DNA from: Catenaria anguillulae PL171
Taxonomy: Eukaryota > Blastocladiomycota > Blastocladiomycetes > Blastocladiales > Catenariaceae
Reading direction: 5' to 3'
Assembly: GCA_002102555.1 (NCBI GenBank)
Contig: MCFL01000248.1
Span: 1 to 35,395, forward strand
DNA length: 35,395 bases
In this document: positions 12,711-23,886 of the stretch, one piece after another
Position numbering within the stretch: position 1 is the stretch's first letter
How the letters are laid out: the number at the start of each line of letters is the position of its first letter
Notes under the pieces: generated by a model
What the model was told of the DNA's origin: nothing
The model's input: the letters and a program-made list of their open reading frames with translations, nothing else
Database searches by the model: none
Position numbers and translations under genes: made by a program

Positions 12711-15700
12711 ATGGCTCGCACCAAGCGCTCTGTGGCAGCAGCTTCCACAGCAATCGACGACGAAAATGCTGATACTCCTCTCCAAGAACCTCCGCAAACG
12801 AAGCGCCCCCGCCGACGTGCATCATCACGCTCTAAAGCGGCAGCCCAGCGCGCAAACTGTGAAGATGCTTTGCTACAGGCCATTGATGAGCCCGTGCCTG
12901 CTCCTGTGGCAGAAACAGTGTCAGTGGAACACACCAATATTGAAGAACTCTCAATCCCATTTCCGTTGGTGGGATCGAGCGTTTACTCCAAGTATATGAT
13001 TCCGCTCCACGGCAACTGGGAACGGTTGGATGAGGACAACATTCAGGAACTGGAGAACTGGGACGCGGACAAGTACGACGTTGCGGTTTCCTTCCGTTCC
13101 ACCCTGGCCCTGTTCTACAGGCTCTGACATTCTCAACCCGCGTTACGTAGCGATTCATTACCAACACAATCTGATGCTGCTCAGCTTGATTCTGTGGCAA
13201 CGGGTTCGTCGTTCCTGAAGCAACGTGCGATGATGACGCATTTCGCGCTGGGCTGACTATTGGAATCATTTGGATGCCTTGCCGCGTCTACAAGTAGATG
13301 TTCTCCTTCTTGAATTACCTGTTGATTCCAACACCTACTTTCCTCTCCCATCGATTGATGAACAGCGCCATATTGATCAATGCACTGGTCGATACATTGG
13401 GCCCAAACGCGGCGTTGTTGCTGAACTGCCACAAGCGCTCATTCAACCCGTTATGACCGGTCGACGCCCAAAGATTTCTCCCACGACCGCCACCTACGTT
13501 TACCAGGATGGCTATGGCCTCCAACACGAGTCATTCGAACTCGCCCTCCCGCCGTCAATGGATCCAGCCACCATCGCATCCGTCACTCTCAACTCTTTCA
13601 AATCTGTTGAGCACACCGATCCATACTTTTCTCGCCGCATGCGTGTTCTGCCAAGGGGCAAGAAAGGTGAGCGGCTGAATCGTACTTCCGGCTTCTTGCA
13701 ACCTTTACCTGTAGAAAGGCATGACATTCATTTCCGCACGCTTTGGGTGTACCCTGACTCGACTCATGCTCTGATTCCGGCCGACACGCTGCCCTTTGTA
13801 CAAGCACAGTTTACAACGACCTCGGATGGTATCTTTCACGATGGCATTCGGCCGGACATGATGCCCTTTGTCCGAGTGGTTGTGCGGCCAATCCGTGGCC
13901 ACAAGTACCCGCTCCCGACCAGTGGAAACATGACGTACACGTACATGTGGTCACTCTACTTGCGTACCGATGCCATCAACACCGCCGTCGAATCTCACGA
14001 TCGTGCTGCGCTCGCCATTATTCGCAACCTGCTATCGCTCGTCACCCAGCACCGAAACTGGCTTGAGACCTTTGCTGCTGATTCAATCGACTCTGAGCAT
14101 CGCACCTCCATCCCATCGACATCAGATCCAGACATTTTTGCGCTGCCCACGTCCCTACTGTCGTCGATTACCTCATTGCCCTCGACGGATCTCAATGACA
14201 CGCAGCGTGTTTGCCTCGCTTGGCTGCTCAAGCGTGAACTGCTTGACGACCGCAGTATCAAGGTCTATCCCAGCAATACGACAATCAACACGCACTTGAT
14301 TCGGTTTGGCCCCAATGGTGCCTACTATGAACCATATACGGCTCGCTTTTTCACGGCTGCCCAGCGGGACTCGATTCGCGTGCTTGCCCAACCCGAGCCG
14401 CCTGTTTCCATCACATGCACCGATTCGATTCTCAAGACAAGTGGTCCATTTTGCCCGCACAAGATTGGTGTCGTCCTCGCACTGATTCAAGCCAATCCGC
14501 TGCAGCACCCTCGACCGATTCCCGACCGTACCCGCGACTTGATTCCAACTCGAGCAACCTTGATTGTGTGCACGCAAGCCAGTTTGGCAGAATGGGCTGT
14601 CCAAGCTCGTCGCAAGTTTCCTGGTCCTGGCCAGGTTCTCGTCATGGATTCGTCTCAAGATTACACGGCCGTGACGCTCGCTCAAGTGCAAGCCGCCGAT
14701 GTTGTGCTCATCTCGGATGTGTTTGTATTGACCGTTTACAACCGCAACTTGCTTCGCATGATCAACTCTCAGCACATCGGCTCAGATTCGGTGTCATTGA
14801 TGCCAAGCTACAGTCATGACCTGGTCAGCTCAATCTCCCCCGTGCTGCAACCTCAACCTGCTCCCCTTCAAGTTGGCTGCGAAACCGTGCTCGATGAAGA
14901 AGAACCAGCCAGGGCGGTACATTCTTTTTTCAGTCGCCACGACGATTATTGGACCAGCCATCACGATGATCGGGACTTTCCCTATGGTTATCACGACCAA
15001 CGGCCACGGACATCGCCCTCCGAACTGTTTCTTCAAGCTCAGCGGTCTGGTTCATTCGTCACCGACCAGGCTGCATCTCGACCTGACCCTGCCGTGCACA
15101 CTCCTATTCACCTTATCTTTTGGCACCGCCTCGTTCTCGACGGCGTTTCGTTCGCAACGAGCCCATCTCAAGCAAATCGCGGGCAACACCATGTTAACCT
15201 ATCAAGCGACTTTACCCCACTTCGCGAGCTGGCTGCGTCATCGTCCGTCCTCATTGTACCGACTCCAGGTGTCTCGCCATCGACCTCCCCTTGCTCTGAA
15301 TTCAACTCTGTAAACACGCTTTGCACCTATCGCATGCTTGGAATCAACCTGCCCGAGCTTCCCAGCAATCAATTGTCCACATCGGCTCGGACCAGTCTGC
15401 TGCGTTCCATCTCACTCTCAATCCAGCCACCTGCGCATGATTCCGCGCAGCGGTCTGCGGTTATTGTGGAAACCATCCCTGTGCACTTGACTCCGCACGA
15501 AGCCAAGCGTTTCGCCATCGTCTCGCCCCTCGTCCGCAATTGCCTTGCTCTCTCCATGTACGCCATTCAGCACCACCTTGTGCCGCTCAGTTTCAAGCCC
15601 CGCTCATCGGCATCTGCCGACCATCCACAGTCCACCTCGTCCGTCATGTACGACTCGCTTTCCGCCACACAACCTTCGCACATGCTATTCTACAAGGAAT

Positions 15701-17357
15701 GGCAACAATGGCATCACCTGGCCGCGTACCGCGCCAAGCGCCGCTGGCCGCTCTACGACGACTTTCTTGGACCGGCGCGTGCTGATCGAGCTTTGGATCC
15801 GTCGGCGGTGGACGATTGGATGCCCACGGCAGATCATTTCACAGCGTCGGTGCGGGCGGCTGCCTCTTTTGACGCCAATGCACACTCGGCCATACGATCC
15901 GTCCTTTCGCAAACACCCGCAGGTGTCTTGAACAAGATGCGTGACGCTTTGCACGAGTTTCTCACCATGTGTCGGGACGTTGCAAATCATTCCAAGTTGC
16001 TCAAGTCGACACGTGCCCGCCTCGTCGGTAACGTGGAAAAGTTGTGCGACTCGTGGTGCCGGTTTCGTGTTGGCGAAATGGCGCTCGAGCGCGGATTCAC
16101 GATCAAGGAGATTGAGGCGATTGGCATGCGCGTTCCGGAACGGTACGGTGGGGCAGGCCCAACGAGCTCTAAAACGAGATTGCACCGATGGTTTGATTAT
16201 CGCCGGTTCGAAGTAGAGCAGGATGCCAAGAAAATGTCTGCCGTCGGACCCCCCTTTGTGCAAGGCACCATTATCAAGCTTTTGCTCGAGCTGCGGGTGC
16301 TGTTAAATCTCAGTCGGGCCATCACCTGGGCAAAGGATTCGGTTCAGTTGCTTGCGCTGGCTGTCAGCAAATTGGACGCGCCGAGACCAGAAGCGAGCGT
16401 GTGTGGTCATTGTCAACAAGCGCCGGCGTCCGAAACGGATGCGATTGTATTGGCAGTTTGCGGGTTCAACGGTTGCTCCGCCTGTGCCGACAAGCACACC
16501 GTCTCATGTCAGTCTTGCCAGGATGGGTTGGACGATGGCATACTCATGCTTGCTCGTCATTGTCCAAAGACTCGCCAACGGATTGAGGAGGAATGGGCGC
16601 ATCTGCTTCAGCGCCATTGTGCCATGGGTTCGGTCAACCTGTTTTGCCGCCAACTCTGTGGCATCAGCAACAGTACCATGACTTGCGCAACCACGCCCAT
16701 GTTTGTCGACATTTTTGGCGTCAAGGTGCAAGCCGTGGTCATGTACATTCTTCAACAACTCGACTCGGATCCATTCGCCAAATTTGTTGCGTTTACCGAG
16801 TTCACTTCACAACTCCATCTTCTCGGCCTCGCCCTCCATCTTGTCAATGTCCAAGCCAAGCTTGTCATTGACGGTGCCCCGGTGTACCTGCCGATTCATT
16901 CATTCAAGACCGACCCTCGCGTGCGCGTGCTCATCATGCCCTTCACAAAGTGCGCAGCGGGTATCAATCTTTCCGAGGCCACGCACGTTTTGTTCGTCCA
17001 CCCATTTGTGGGCCAGTTCAAGACGCCGTGGGATCGCTTTGGTCGTGCGGGCCTCAGATTTCATCTCCTGGCAGAGCTTCCGCTCGTTGAGTCGACACTC
17101 AATGAAGCAGAGTCGAACAAGAATCGCATGCGCGTTTGGGCCGAGTGGGAACAGCGGTGCATTGAGATGGTGATACAGGGTATGTCAGGTCGCTTATTGC
17201 GATTTCTTTCTACGAAGTCCAATAACCGTTTTCTTCTGCAGGTGAAAACTCGTCAGCTGCCGTCCGGATTGCACGATTCATCATCCAACACTCTGTTGAG
17301 CAAGCGTTTGCAATACAGTCCAGCGAGATGGGCCGTGGGAATGTGGTTGGCGGGTAA
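12711..17357 (+). CDS. Degenerate SNF2-RING (Rad5/SHPRH/Irc20-like) protein, probably ATPase-dead
   Basis: Large nuclear-type protein. The first exon starts at the ATG at 12711 (AACATGG context), and its first 40 residues hold a basic KRPRRR cluster, a likely nuclear signal. Between about 13073 and 13300 coding capacity moves between frames and the splice sites are not resolved. One long frame then runs to 17179; a 62-nt intron (17180-17241, donor GTATGT) leads to a short last exon ending in TAA at 17355. SNF2 landmarks occur in order but decayed. SGPFCPHKIGVVLALI near 14440 stands where the GKT Walker A belongs. TLIVCTQASLAEW lies near 14555 and WHRLVLDGVSF at 15121 (DEAH replaced). A RING-like C-x2-C at 16402-16518 reads CGFNGCSAC instead of CGHxxC. 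Next come motif IV VAFTEFTSQLHLL, motif V FTKCAAGINLSEA near 16940 and motif VI WDRFGRAG near 17030. Order and spacing fit SNF2-RING-helicase C proteins. Missing ATP-binding residues point to a scaffold role or slow decay. Confidence 0.65.
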
Positions 17358-17906
17358 TGCACATTGGGGAGTTGTGTACAACTTGTTTTCCTTTGCGTCT
17401 GTATCAGCTCGTGGTACCATTCTGTACACCACCTACACTATCGTCATACTATTGCTGTTGGCTGCCGCAAAGCTGGGTGCTGTCGTACGAGGAAGCATAC
17501 CTAGTCGAGCGTCGAAGTGAGTCATTCTTGCCTCTTTTTTGGGTTGCAACTGCTATTAAAAACCAGTTCATGCCTGCCGCCAACGAACAGCGGCCCCAAA
17601 TGCATGACTGCAATGACTGCGTCATCGTCTGTTTTGAATGTCAATACCGTTCGACACCTTTGAATCGCTAACAACGTCATCACCGCGACGGCTCCAATCG
17701 AGAGGTGGACTGCGAACAAAATCTGCGTGTCTGCACTGACATTGCCTGATTCTCGACCCTCGAAACCAGCCCTCAAGACCGAATCAGCTTGAGCATTGGT
17801 ACTTGAAAAATAGTATCCCCCAACTTGGTTGCGATTACTTTGATTCCCGAAGCATTTCAAGCGTCGCAGCGTCTCATAAGCTCGACCGTTCATACATGCA
17901 ACTACC
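17358..17906. other. Intergenic upstream of first membrane-protein copy
   Basis: About 550 bp containing the SNF2-like gene's 3' flank and the promoter of the first tandem copy. No coding frame or RNA gene seen. Confidence 0.5.
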
Positions 17907-19054
17907 ATGCCCCGCACATTTCAGGACCTCAATGACATTGTCCATGCATGGCTACTCGGCGCCATGTGTGCATACACTCTATGGGTCTACGTCAACCGCG
18001 CCCAATACAGCTCTGCTCGGCTAAGTCGATTGAACCTTGTCGTCAGCACATTCCTGATCTTCCGACTCATGACGGCCATTCGCCTCGAAACGACAAGCTT
18101 AGTCTTATGCTCGATTTGGATCTGTTTACGGAGCGTAATCACAACATTCGGAGTGTATACCCTCAACATCTTCTTTACGACCGAGCTGTTTCTCAACGTT
18201 GCTGTTGCAGTTGCTTCCAAGACACCCACGAATCGAAGGCGATGGCAATTCAGTGTCCATGGCTTCACTCAAGCGCTGAACCTAACAAATGGCATCCAGT
18301 ACGCTGCTTCCATCATGATTGCTCAATGACTGTTGGGACGCTGATTCCATTGTCATGCATGGACCCATAGGCATGCAAGCAATGTTATTCCTCTTGTGAC
18401 GCCCGCAAGCTTCTGCGCCCTGACTGGCCGGCGCGAGAGTCAGCCTCTCGCTTGGATGACGGTGGCTAGCTTCTTCATCTGCCTCGGAATGACAATTACC
18501 CTCGCAGGCACCAACTCTAAGTTTTCAACAGCTGTCCCAGAGTTTGCACGCCTGTTTCGCATCCTGACCGTGTCATCGGGTCTGCTGTGTGTGTGGGTCA
18601 CGTATGCGCAAATGGACATTATTTTCTTGCCGTGGGACGACTGGAAATCGTTCAACACAACAATCATGCTCGTGTGGATGTCTGTCAACTCGATCATTGC
18701 CAACAATTACTTGATTCGGCTGCGATCCAGGACGCGAACCATTGCGAAATCGTTGAGCCGAACTGGAGCAGGTTCTGGTCTGGGAAGTGGCGTTGCTACC
18801 GCAAATGTTGTCGTGCCAAGTTCAAGTGATACGGGGCCGAACTCAGAGGCAAACGAAGGGATGGTCCGGCTGCCTCCATTCGCATTTGAGCCAGGCCTTG
18901 GTACGCGGTTACCTGTGCAGGGGCAAGCTATGGTTGAGCTTGAACTTGAAGCTGATACTGCCGTCCACTGTCATTCACTGCAGGAACAAAGTTGAGCCAT
19001 TTGCGCAATGGAATTGCTCCAGCGTTGCCAGGGGGTCAAGGGTGTTTCCATTGA
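17907..19054 (+). CDS. Tandem multi-pass membrane protein, copy 1
   Basis: Unrecognised integral membrane protein, about 330 aa. Exons 17907-18298, 18371-18900 and 18984-19054. The first intron (phase 2, inside a Gln codon) and second (phase 1) fall at the same places as in the two downstream paralogues, which is strong support. The start is MPRTFQDLNDIVHAWLL. Hydrophobic segments lie at about 10-29, 41-58, 64-98 (one long or two short helices), then after intron 1 AWMTVASFFICLGMTITLA, LFRILTVSSGLLCVWVTYA and TTIMLVWMSVNSIIANNYLI. That makes six or seven spans with a hydrophilic Ser/Gly-rich tail. Without the second splice the frame reads on to a stop at 18995. Topology is compatible with a seven-helix receptor, but I see no diagnostic GPCR motif (no DRY, NPxxY or retinal Lys). 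Function unknown. Confidence 0.75.
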
Positions 19055-19862
19055 TGGGATGTGGAACTGTCCACTGTCCACATCCTTGGCGACTGGATAG
19101 GTTAGCGCCGGGTTTCTCGAGCCACGTGTCAGTAGTGGAGGATACTCGGAGTACATGCGCCTCAAGGTTTGGATTAGCCCCAAGACTTCGTGGCAGCATG
19201 GCCCAAGCAAGATGCTGACCAAAGCACCAACTGTTGCCTCCATATACCTACCACCTGGAATGCGATTGAGTGATTCCAGTCGCCGAATTGGCGCAACATC
19301 CTTTGGTGACCCGAGTCTACAACCGATTTAAGTGTTAGATTTGATGGTTTCTCGGACACAATGCTTACGTCAGAGCGCAGAAGTCTCATCTCAGTGATGA
19401 TTGCGAGCGGACTCGGGAATGATACATCGTCACTTGACTGCCTCCTATCCGTGTGGGAACGACCACATTCCCATATGGGGTATCTGCTACATCCATCAGC
19501 GGCCGTCAAAAATCTTGATTTGTGAACGAGTCATTCGGCGCCGAAGCTGACACGTTGATCGCCATTACGAAATGGCGGTCATCCTGCACCCAGATGCCGA
19601 CTAGGAAGCTTGAAGCAAATTGCAATAAAGGCTGTGAGAGCAGGAAGAGGCATCGATACAATCAACCCACAGTCGGCTTTGTTGTCATGGAACGGTCGGA
19701 GTCTTCCTGGTCTCGAGCTGGGAACGCGTCACAGATTGGATTCAACACCACGTTGCTGGTGATTGCTGTACACTCTTTTCGAGAGGACATTCACCATCGA
19801 ATTCGATCTCTTCAAACTCCCACCTTCTGCATCTTGCATTCTCAAGCACGGCGACATTTGCG
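19055..19862. other. Intergenic between membrane-protein copies 1 and 2
   Basis: About 800 bp with no supportable gene. I do not see a remnant of another copy of the tandem family here. It should hold the copy 1 terminator and copy 2 promoter. Confidence 0.45.
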
Positions 19863-20990
19863 ATGCCTCGCACGTTTCAAGACGTCAACGACATTGTCCA
19901 CGCGTGGCTCCTCGGTGCATTTTGCGCCTACACAGTGTGGGTTTACGGAAACCGCGCTCTCTACAGCTCCGCGCGGTTGAGTCGGATGACCATGATCGTG
20001 AGCTCGGCCATGATATTGCGGCTGTTGACCGCGATCCGACTGGAAACCACGGATTTACCTTTATGTTACACTTGGGTCTTCATCGGGCTATTTTCTCCTC
20101 CTTTGGCGTGACTGGTCTCAACATTTATTTTGTAACGGAGCTTTACCTCAACGTTGTCGTCTCCGTCAAGGCAAAGGCGTCCAACGAGCGTCGTAAATGG
20201 CGTTACGGGCTTACACGGGTTTACTCAAGCGCTCAACCTTGCGAACGCGATCCAGTGCGTGTTATTTACCAGGGGCACTCAGAGACCCTAGTGTTACCAT
20301 GTGCCCTTTGCCCGCAGTGCGACACCTGACCTTGCCTACACACCGTTATAGAAATGCAACAAACCTTGTGCCCGTGCTTACCCCAGCCAAATTCTGTGGT
20401 CTGACTAGCCGTCGTGACCATCACCCTCTTGCCTGGATGACCATGACCAGCTTCATCATTTGCCTCCTGATGACAGTTGCCCTTGCCTTTAGCAAATCCA
20501 TGTTTTCAGCAACCGTGCCAGAGTTTGCGAGACTGTTCCGCATTCTGACCGTATCGTCCGGTCTGCTGTGCGTGTGGGTCACTTATGCCCAACTGGACCT
20601 TATCTTTTTGCCGTGGGATGAGTGGAAATCATTCAACATGACAATCATGCTCGTTTGGATGTCTGTCAACTCGGTCATTGCCAACAATTATCTCATTGGG
20701 TTGCGGTCAAAGTCGTCTTCACTTGCAAAACAGTCGAGCCACGGAGGCCGGTCGTCTGGGCATGGAACAGCATCTGGGTCTCAGGCCAAAAAGGATGAAA
20801 GCCAGCCAAGCACAAACATGACAGCAATTGCTGCAAGTAGTCAACGCGGCTCGCTCTCACCTGCTCCAATTGGTACGTCCATTGATATCACTACCTGTCG
20901 CTTGAAAGCCGCTGCTTCTCATGTTTCACCCTTCATGCCTTTGCACGTATCGCAGAAGCAAGCTTAGGTAATGGCACACCTAGCGCATGA
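19863..20990 (+). pseudogene. Tandem multi-pass membrane protein, copy 2, with two compensating frame breaks
   Basis: Paralogue of copies 1 and 3, nominally about 315 aa. Exons 19863-20254, 20352-20872 and 20956-20990, with introns at the conserved positions. The start MPRTFQDVNDIVHAWLL matches copy 1. Aligned with copy 3, one base is missing near 20085 (after ACTTGGGTCTTCATCGG) and one extra base is present near 20213 (GGGCTTACACGGG). Between them the frame is shifted and, read literally, stops after SPPLA; after the second change the original frame is restored exactly to the exon end. Exon 2 is intact and keeps all three helices (AWMTMTSFIICLLMTVALA, LFRILTVSSGLLCVWVTYA, TIMLVWMSVNSVIANNYLI). 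Either a recent pseudogene, or two base-call errors in a working gene; the second is plausible because exon 2 shows no decay. Confidence 0.7.
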
Positions 20991-22066
20991 TCTCCCATTC
21001 AGAACCGAAATCCATTATCTACCCAACCCCACTCTTTTTCAGGCCGTTTGTGGCGCTTGACATTGTGAGCCGCAATACGCATCAATCCACTGTTTTTTTA
21101 TTGTTCAACTGCGAGTACCCTGCGATTCTAATGCTTGTGTTGTGCCAGCTGCAGCCATATTCGCATCCCTTCTCCTTGACCATGTCGTTAATTATCTTCC
21201 CGCCCAAGCCCACGAGTACTTCCTGTAAGCTTCAATCGAATTCCTTTCTGAGCACTCATTGTCATGGATGTCGAAACATGGTTTGGCCTTTGAACAATGA
21301 TTGCCTCTTATCACAAGGGATTGCTCAGAGCCATTTTCTTTCTGTTCCTCTGAGTGAATCCTTTAAAGCATTGGAGCCGTGCATGAAAGAAACTTCAACC
21401 CTTGCCTTGCGATGTCTTTCCAGAGACTCAATCAACACCGGAGTGCCAACTGCCAACTCACTCATTGCAACTTCGGCGTTGGTAAAGGCTTTTTTCCGCA
21501 GACATGGCATGAGGAAATTCATTTTTGAAATGGGCTCAGATCGGGCCAGATTTCTGACGAGCCAAGTTTTCATGTTTTATCCAGCCCATGTACCGGCGCT
21601 CCATTCCCAAGTCCATACGCACATGCAAGCTCGCTTTGGCGGGCCAGAGTTGCTCCGTGTTTGTTGAGTATTTCATGTAAGAACTTTTCACTTCCTCACG
21701 CCATATAACTTATTCTTGCACTGTAGCGAAAGAAAGTTTTCCTGTATTACCTGCCTGCGTATTCACAAGCAATGGTTCTCAGCAATTCAATGGCAGGGCA
21801 AATTCAAGGTCGCGAGGTTGGGAGACACGATCACTGATCGAGCCGAGTGACCGATTTGGCACCCACCGACAATGTCACAAAAAGTGCCGCCCTCCTCGAC
21901 TCGCCGAGATTCGAGATTCGTAAACCACAAGAATGAATCAATGTAAATATTGTCAGCACGTTTCGAAGCCTAAGTTTGATGTATCGCTTCTCCTGATCCA
22001 GCTGCCCAGCAATCTCCGAGTCACCACGGACATCCCACATCCACAGGCAGAAAAACATCACCGATC
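20991..22066. other. Intergenic between membrane-protein copies 2 and 3
   Basis: About 1.1 kb. One plus-strand frame stays open from 20987 to 21667 but has no domain, no similarity to the neighbours and an unremarkable start; I do not call it a gene. No repeats or RNA genes seen. Confidence 0.4.
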
Positions 22067-23220
22067 ATGCCTCGCTCATTCCAAGACGTCACCGATATCG
22101 TTCACGGTTGGCTCCTTGGGGCCGTCTGCGCCTACACTGTTTGGGTGTATGTTAACCGTGCTCTCTACAGCTCGGCACGCTTAAGCCGCATGACGATTAC
22201 TGTGAGCTCGGTCATGATCATCCGTCTCTTGACGGCTATCCGGCTGGAAACGACGAGTATTCCAATGTGTTACACGTGGATTATAGTTCGAAGCGTCCTC
22301 TCCACGTTTGCCGTGCTTGGCCTCAACATTTACTTTGTCACGGAACTGTTCCTCAACGTTGTCGTCGCAGTCAAGTCAAAGGCATCGGCTCAGCGCCGCA
22401 ACTGGCGCTATGGGTTGCATGGATTCACTCAAGCATTCAACGTGGCAAATTGTATCCAGTACGTTATGATTGTGCTTGTTTGGCCGAATCGTGGCCGCCG
22501 GGTTTTGTACCCACCTGCGCATGCCAGTGGGAATGCTGACATGAACCACGTTCGTCAACTCAACATGGAGACATTCAACCAACGTTTTGCCCGTGATTAC
22601 GCCAGCCAGCTTCTGTGCTATCACAGGCCGTCGCGACAGCCAACCGCTGGTATGGATGACCATAACAAGCTTCTTCATTTGCCTTGGGATGACGATTGCG
22701 CTGGCCTTCAGCAAATCCATGTTTTCAGCGACGGTGCCAGAGTTTGCGCGTCTGTTCCGCATTCTGACCGTATCGTCCGGTCTGCTGTGCGTGTGGGTCA
22801 CTTATGCCCAACTGGACCTTATCTTTTTGCCGTGGGATGAGTGGAAAGCATTCAACATGACGGCCATGCTCGTGTGGATGTCTGTCAACTCGATCATTGC
22901 CAACAACTATCTCATCGGGTTGCGCACACGGTCGTCCACGCTTGCCACTCAGTCGAGCCACGGAGGTGGATCTGGGCATGGAAACTCGGCTGGGTCTCAA
23001 CCCAAAAAGGACGGAAGTCGGCCTAGCGCAAATGTGCCAAGTGTTATCGCGAGTGGTCAGCGCGGCTCGCTCTTGCCTCCCGCAGCTGGTACGTATTACG
23101 ATTGATTCCGTGCTCGTCGCGTGAGAGCTGATGTTTCTCATGTCTGTCATTCCTGCCATTTTCTTTCCAATCACAGGAGGAATCGCAGGCAATGGCACAG
23201 CAGAGCGCCCAAGTAAGTAG
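22067..23220 (+). CDS. Tandem multi-pass membrane protein, copy 3
   Basis: Intact paralogue, 317 aa. Exons 22067-22458 (392 nt, the same length as in copies 1 and 2), 22571-23088 and 23177-23220. Intron 1 has donor GTACGT inside a Gln codon; intron 2 has donor GTACGT in phase 1 and ends in CAG. The start is MPRSFQDVTDIVHGWLL, followed by the conserved stretch LYSSARLSRM and RLLTAIRLET. After intron 1 the sequence THSTNVLPVITPASF aligns with the other copies, then come three strong helices and PEFARLFRILTVSSGLLCV. The C-tail is Gly/Ser/His-rich with Lys (SSHGGGSGHGN) and ends AERPSK. A plus-strand frame reading straight through intron 1 to 22840 is an artefact of not splicing. Membrane protein, probably plasma membrane; ligand and role unknown. 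Confidence 0.8.
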
Positions 23221-23264
23221 TCTGCCGGGGTTCGCACAAGCTTCAAAGCATTATCCAACCCCAA

Positions 23265-23309
23265 CACCCCCCCCCCCCCTTTTCCCGCCTTCCCTTCCCT
23301 TCCCTTCCC
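23265..23309 (+). repeat. Polypyrimidine tract: C13 run followed by TTCCC pentamers
   Basis: A run of 13 C (23267-23279) and T4 leads into about four or five TTCCC units. The 45-nt tract is almost pure pyrimidine. Such tracts are slippage-prone and can form triplex or i-motif structures in vitro. It lies about 50 bp downstream of the stop codon of membrane-protein copy 3. Confidence 0.75.
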
Positions 23310-23762
23310 TTGATCCGTTGATATGTTGTCGTCGACACATATGTACAAGAGCCACGCCACTCGACATTTTGTTCGAGTTCTGATTTGGCAAGCTTCCGCT
23401 CGACGCAAACCTGCAGTTCAATGCCATTGCTGTCATTTTCTGTTCAGTTTCTCAACCAGTGGTCGAAATGATTTGTACCATTTCCATTCCCTCCATGTTC
23501 ATAAACCGTATCCACATCCATCTACACGCGCCGCGTGCAAGCAACCGAGTACGTGCGCGTATGTACGATGCTCTGACCGATGGAGGAGCGTCAAATTATA
23601 TACACCTGTTTGTACGTCATGGCGCATCTGCGTACCGATGTGGAACTTCAGTGCTTTTGCCTTTGTTCGTTTCCTCATTGAAGCGTTATCCACAGCATAA
23701 TTTCGATTTACTAATAATCGAGATGTCACCAAATCGCAAGGTGACTGAACAAGGGTAAGAAT

Positions 23763-23790
23763 GGCCAAACAAACAAACAAACAAAAAAAG
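23763..23790 (+). repeat. (AAAC)n microsatellite
   Basis: Four or so CAAA units followed by an A-run lie about 100 bp beyond the aconitase stop codon. In the aconitase direction this is a T-rich stretch that may sit in its 3' untranslated region. Confidence 0.65.
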
Positions 23791-23886
23791 ATAAGAAAAC
23801 AAGTGAAAACTGACAAACACTTACTTAGATACAAACCAACGTCACTCACTCATGCACACGCAAGGCCCCAGACACACACACCCGGC

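Larger units (their letters stand above)
23221..23886. other. Intergenic between convergent membrane-protein copy 3 and aconitase
   Basis: The 3' ends of two convergent genes meet here. The region contains a polypyrimidine tract (23265-23309) and an AAAC microsatellite (23763-23786), but no coding frame of interest. Confidence 0.5.

Noticed and set aside
20987-21667. 226-codon plus-strand frame between membrane-protein copies 2 and 3
   Set aside because: No hydrophobic pattern like the neighbours, no domain, no conserved counterpart in the other intergenic gaps.
19055-22066. Possible mobile element explaining the tandem copies
   Set aside because: I saw no terminal repeats, target-site duplications or transposase-like or reverse-transcriptase-like frames in the spacers; unequal crossing-over is enough to explain the array.
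22459-22840. Read-through extension of copy 3 exon 1
   Set aside because: The extension is intron plus exon 2 in the wrong frame. All three copies support splicing at the same Gln codon.
17907-23220. Membrane proteins as microbial opsins or classical GPCRs
   Set aside because: No Lys in the last helix in a retinal-binding context and no DRY or NPxxY motif; only the number of helices fits, so I left the family unnamed.
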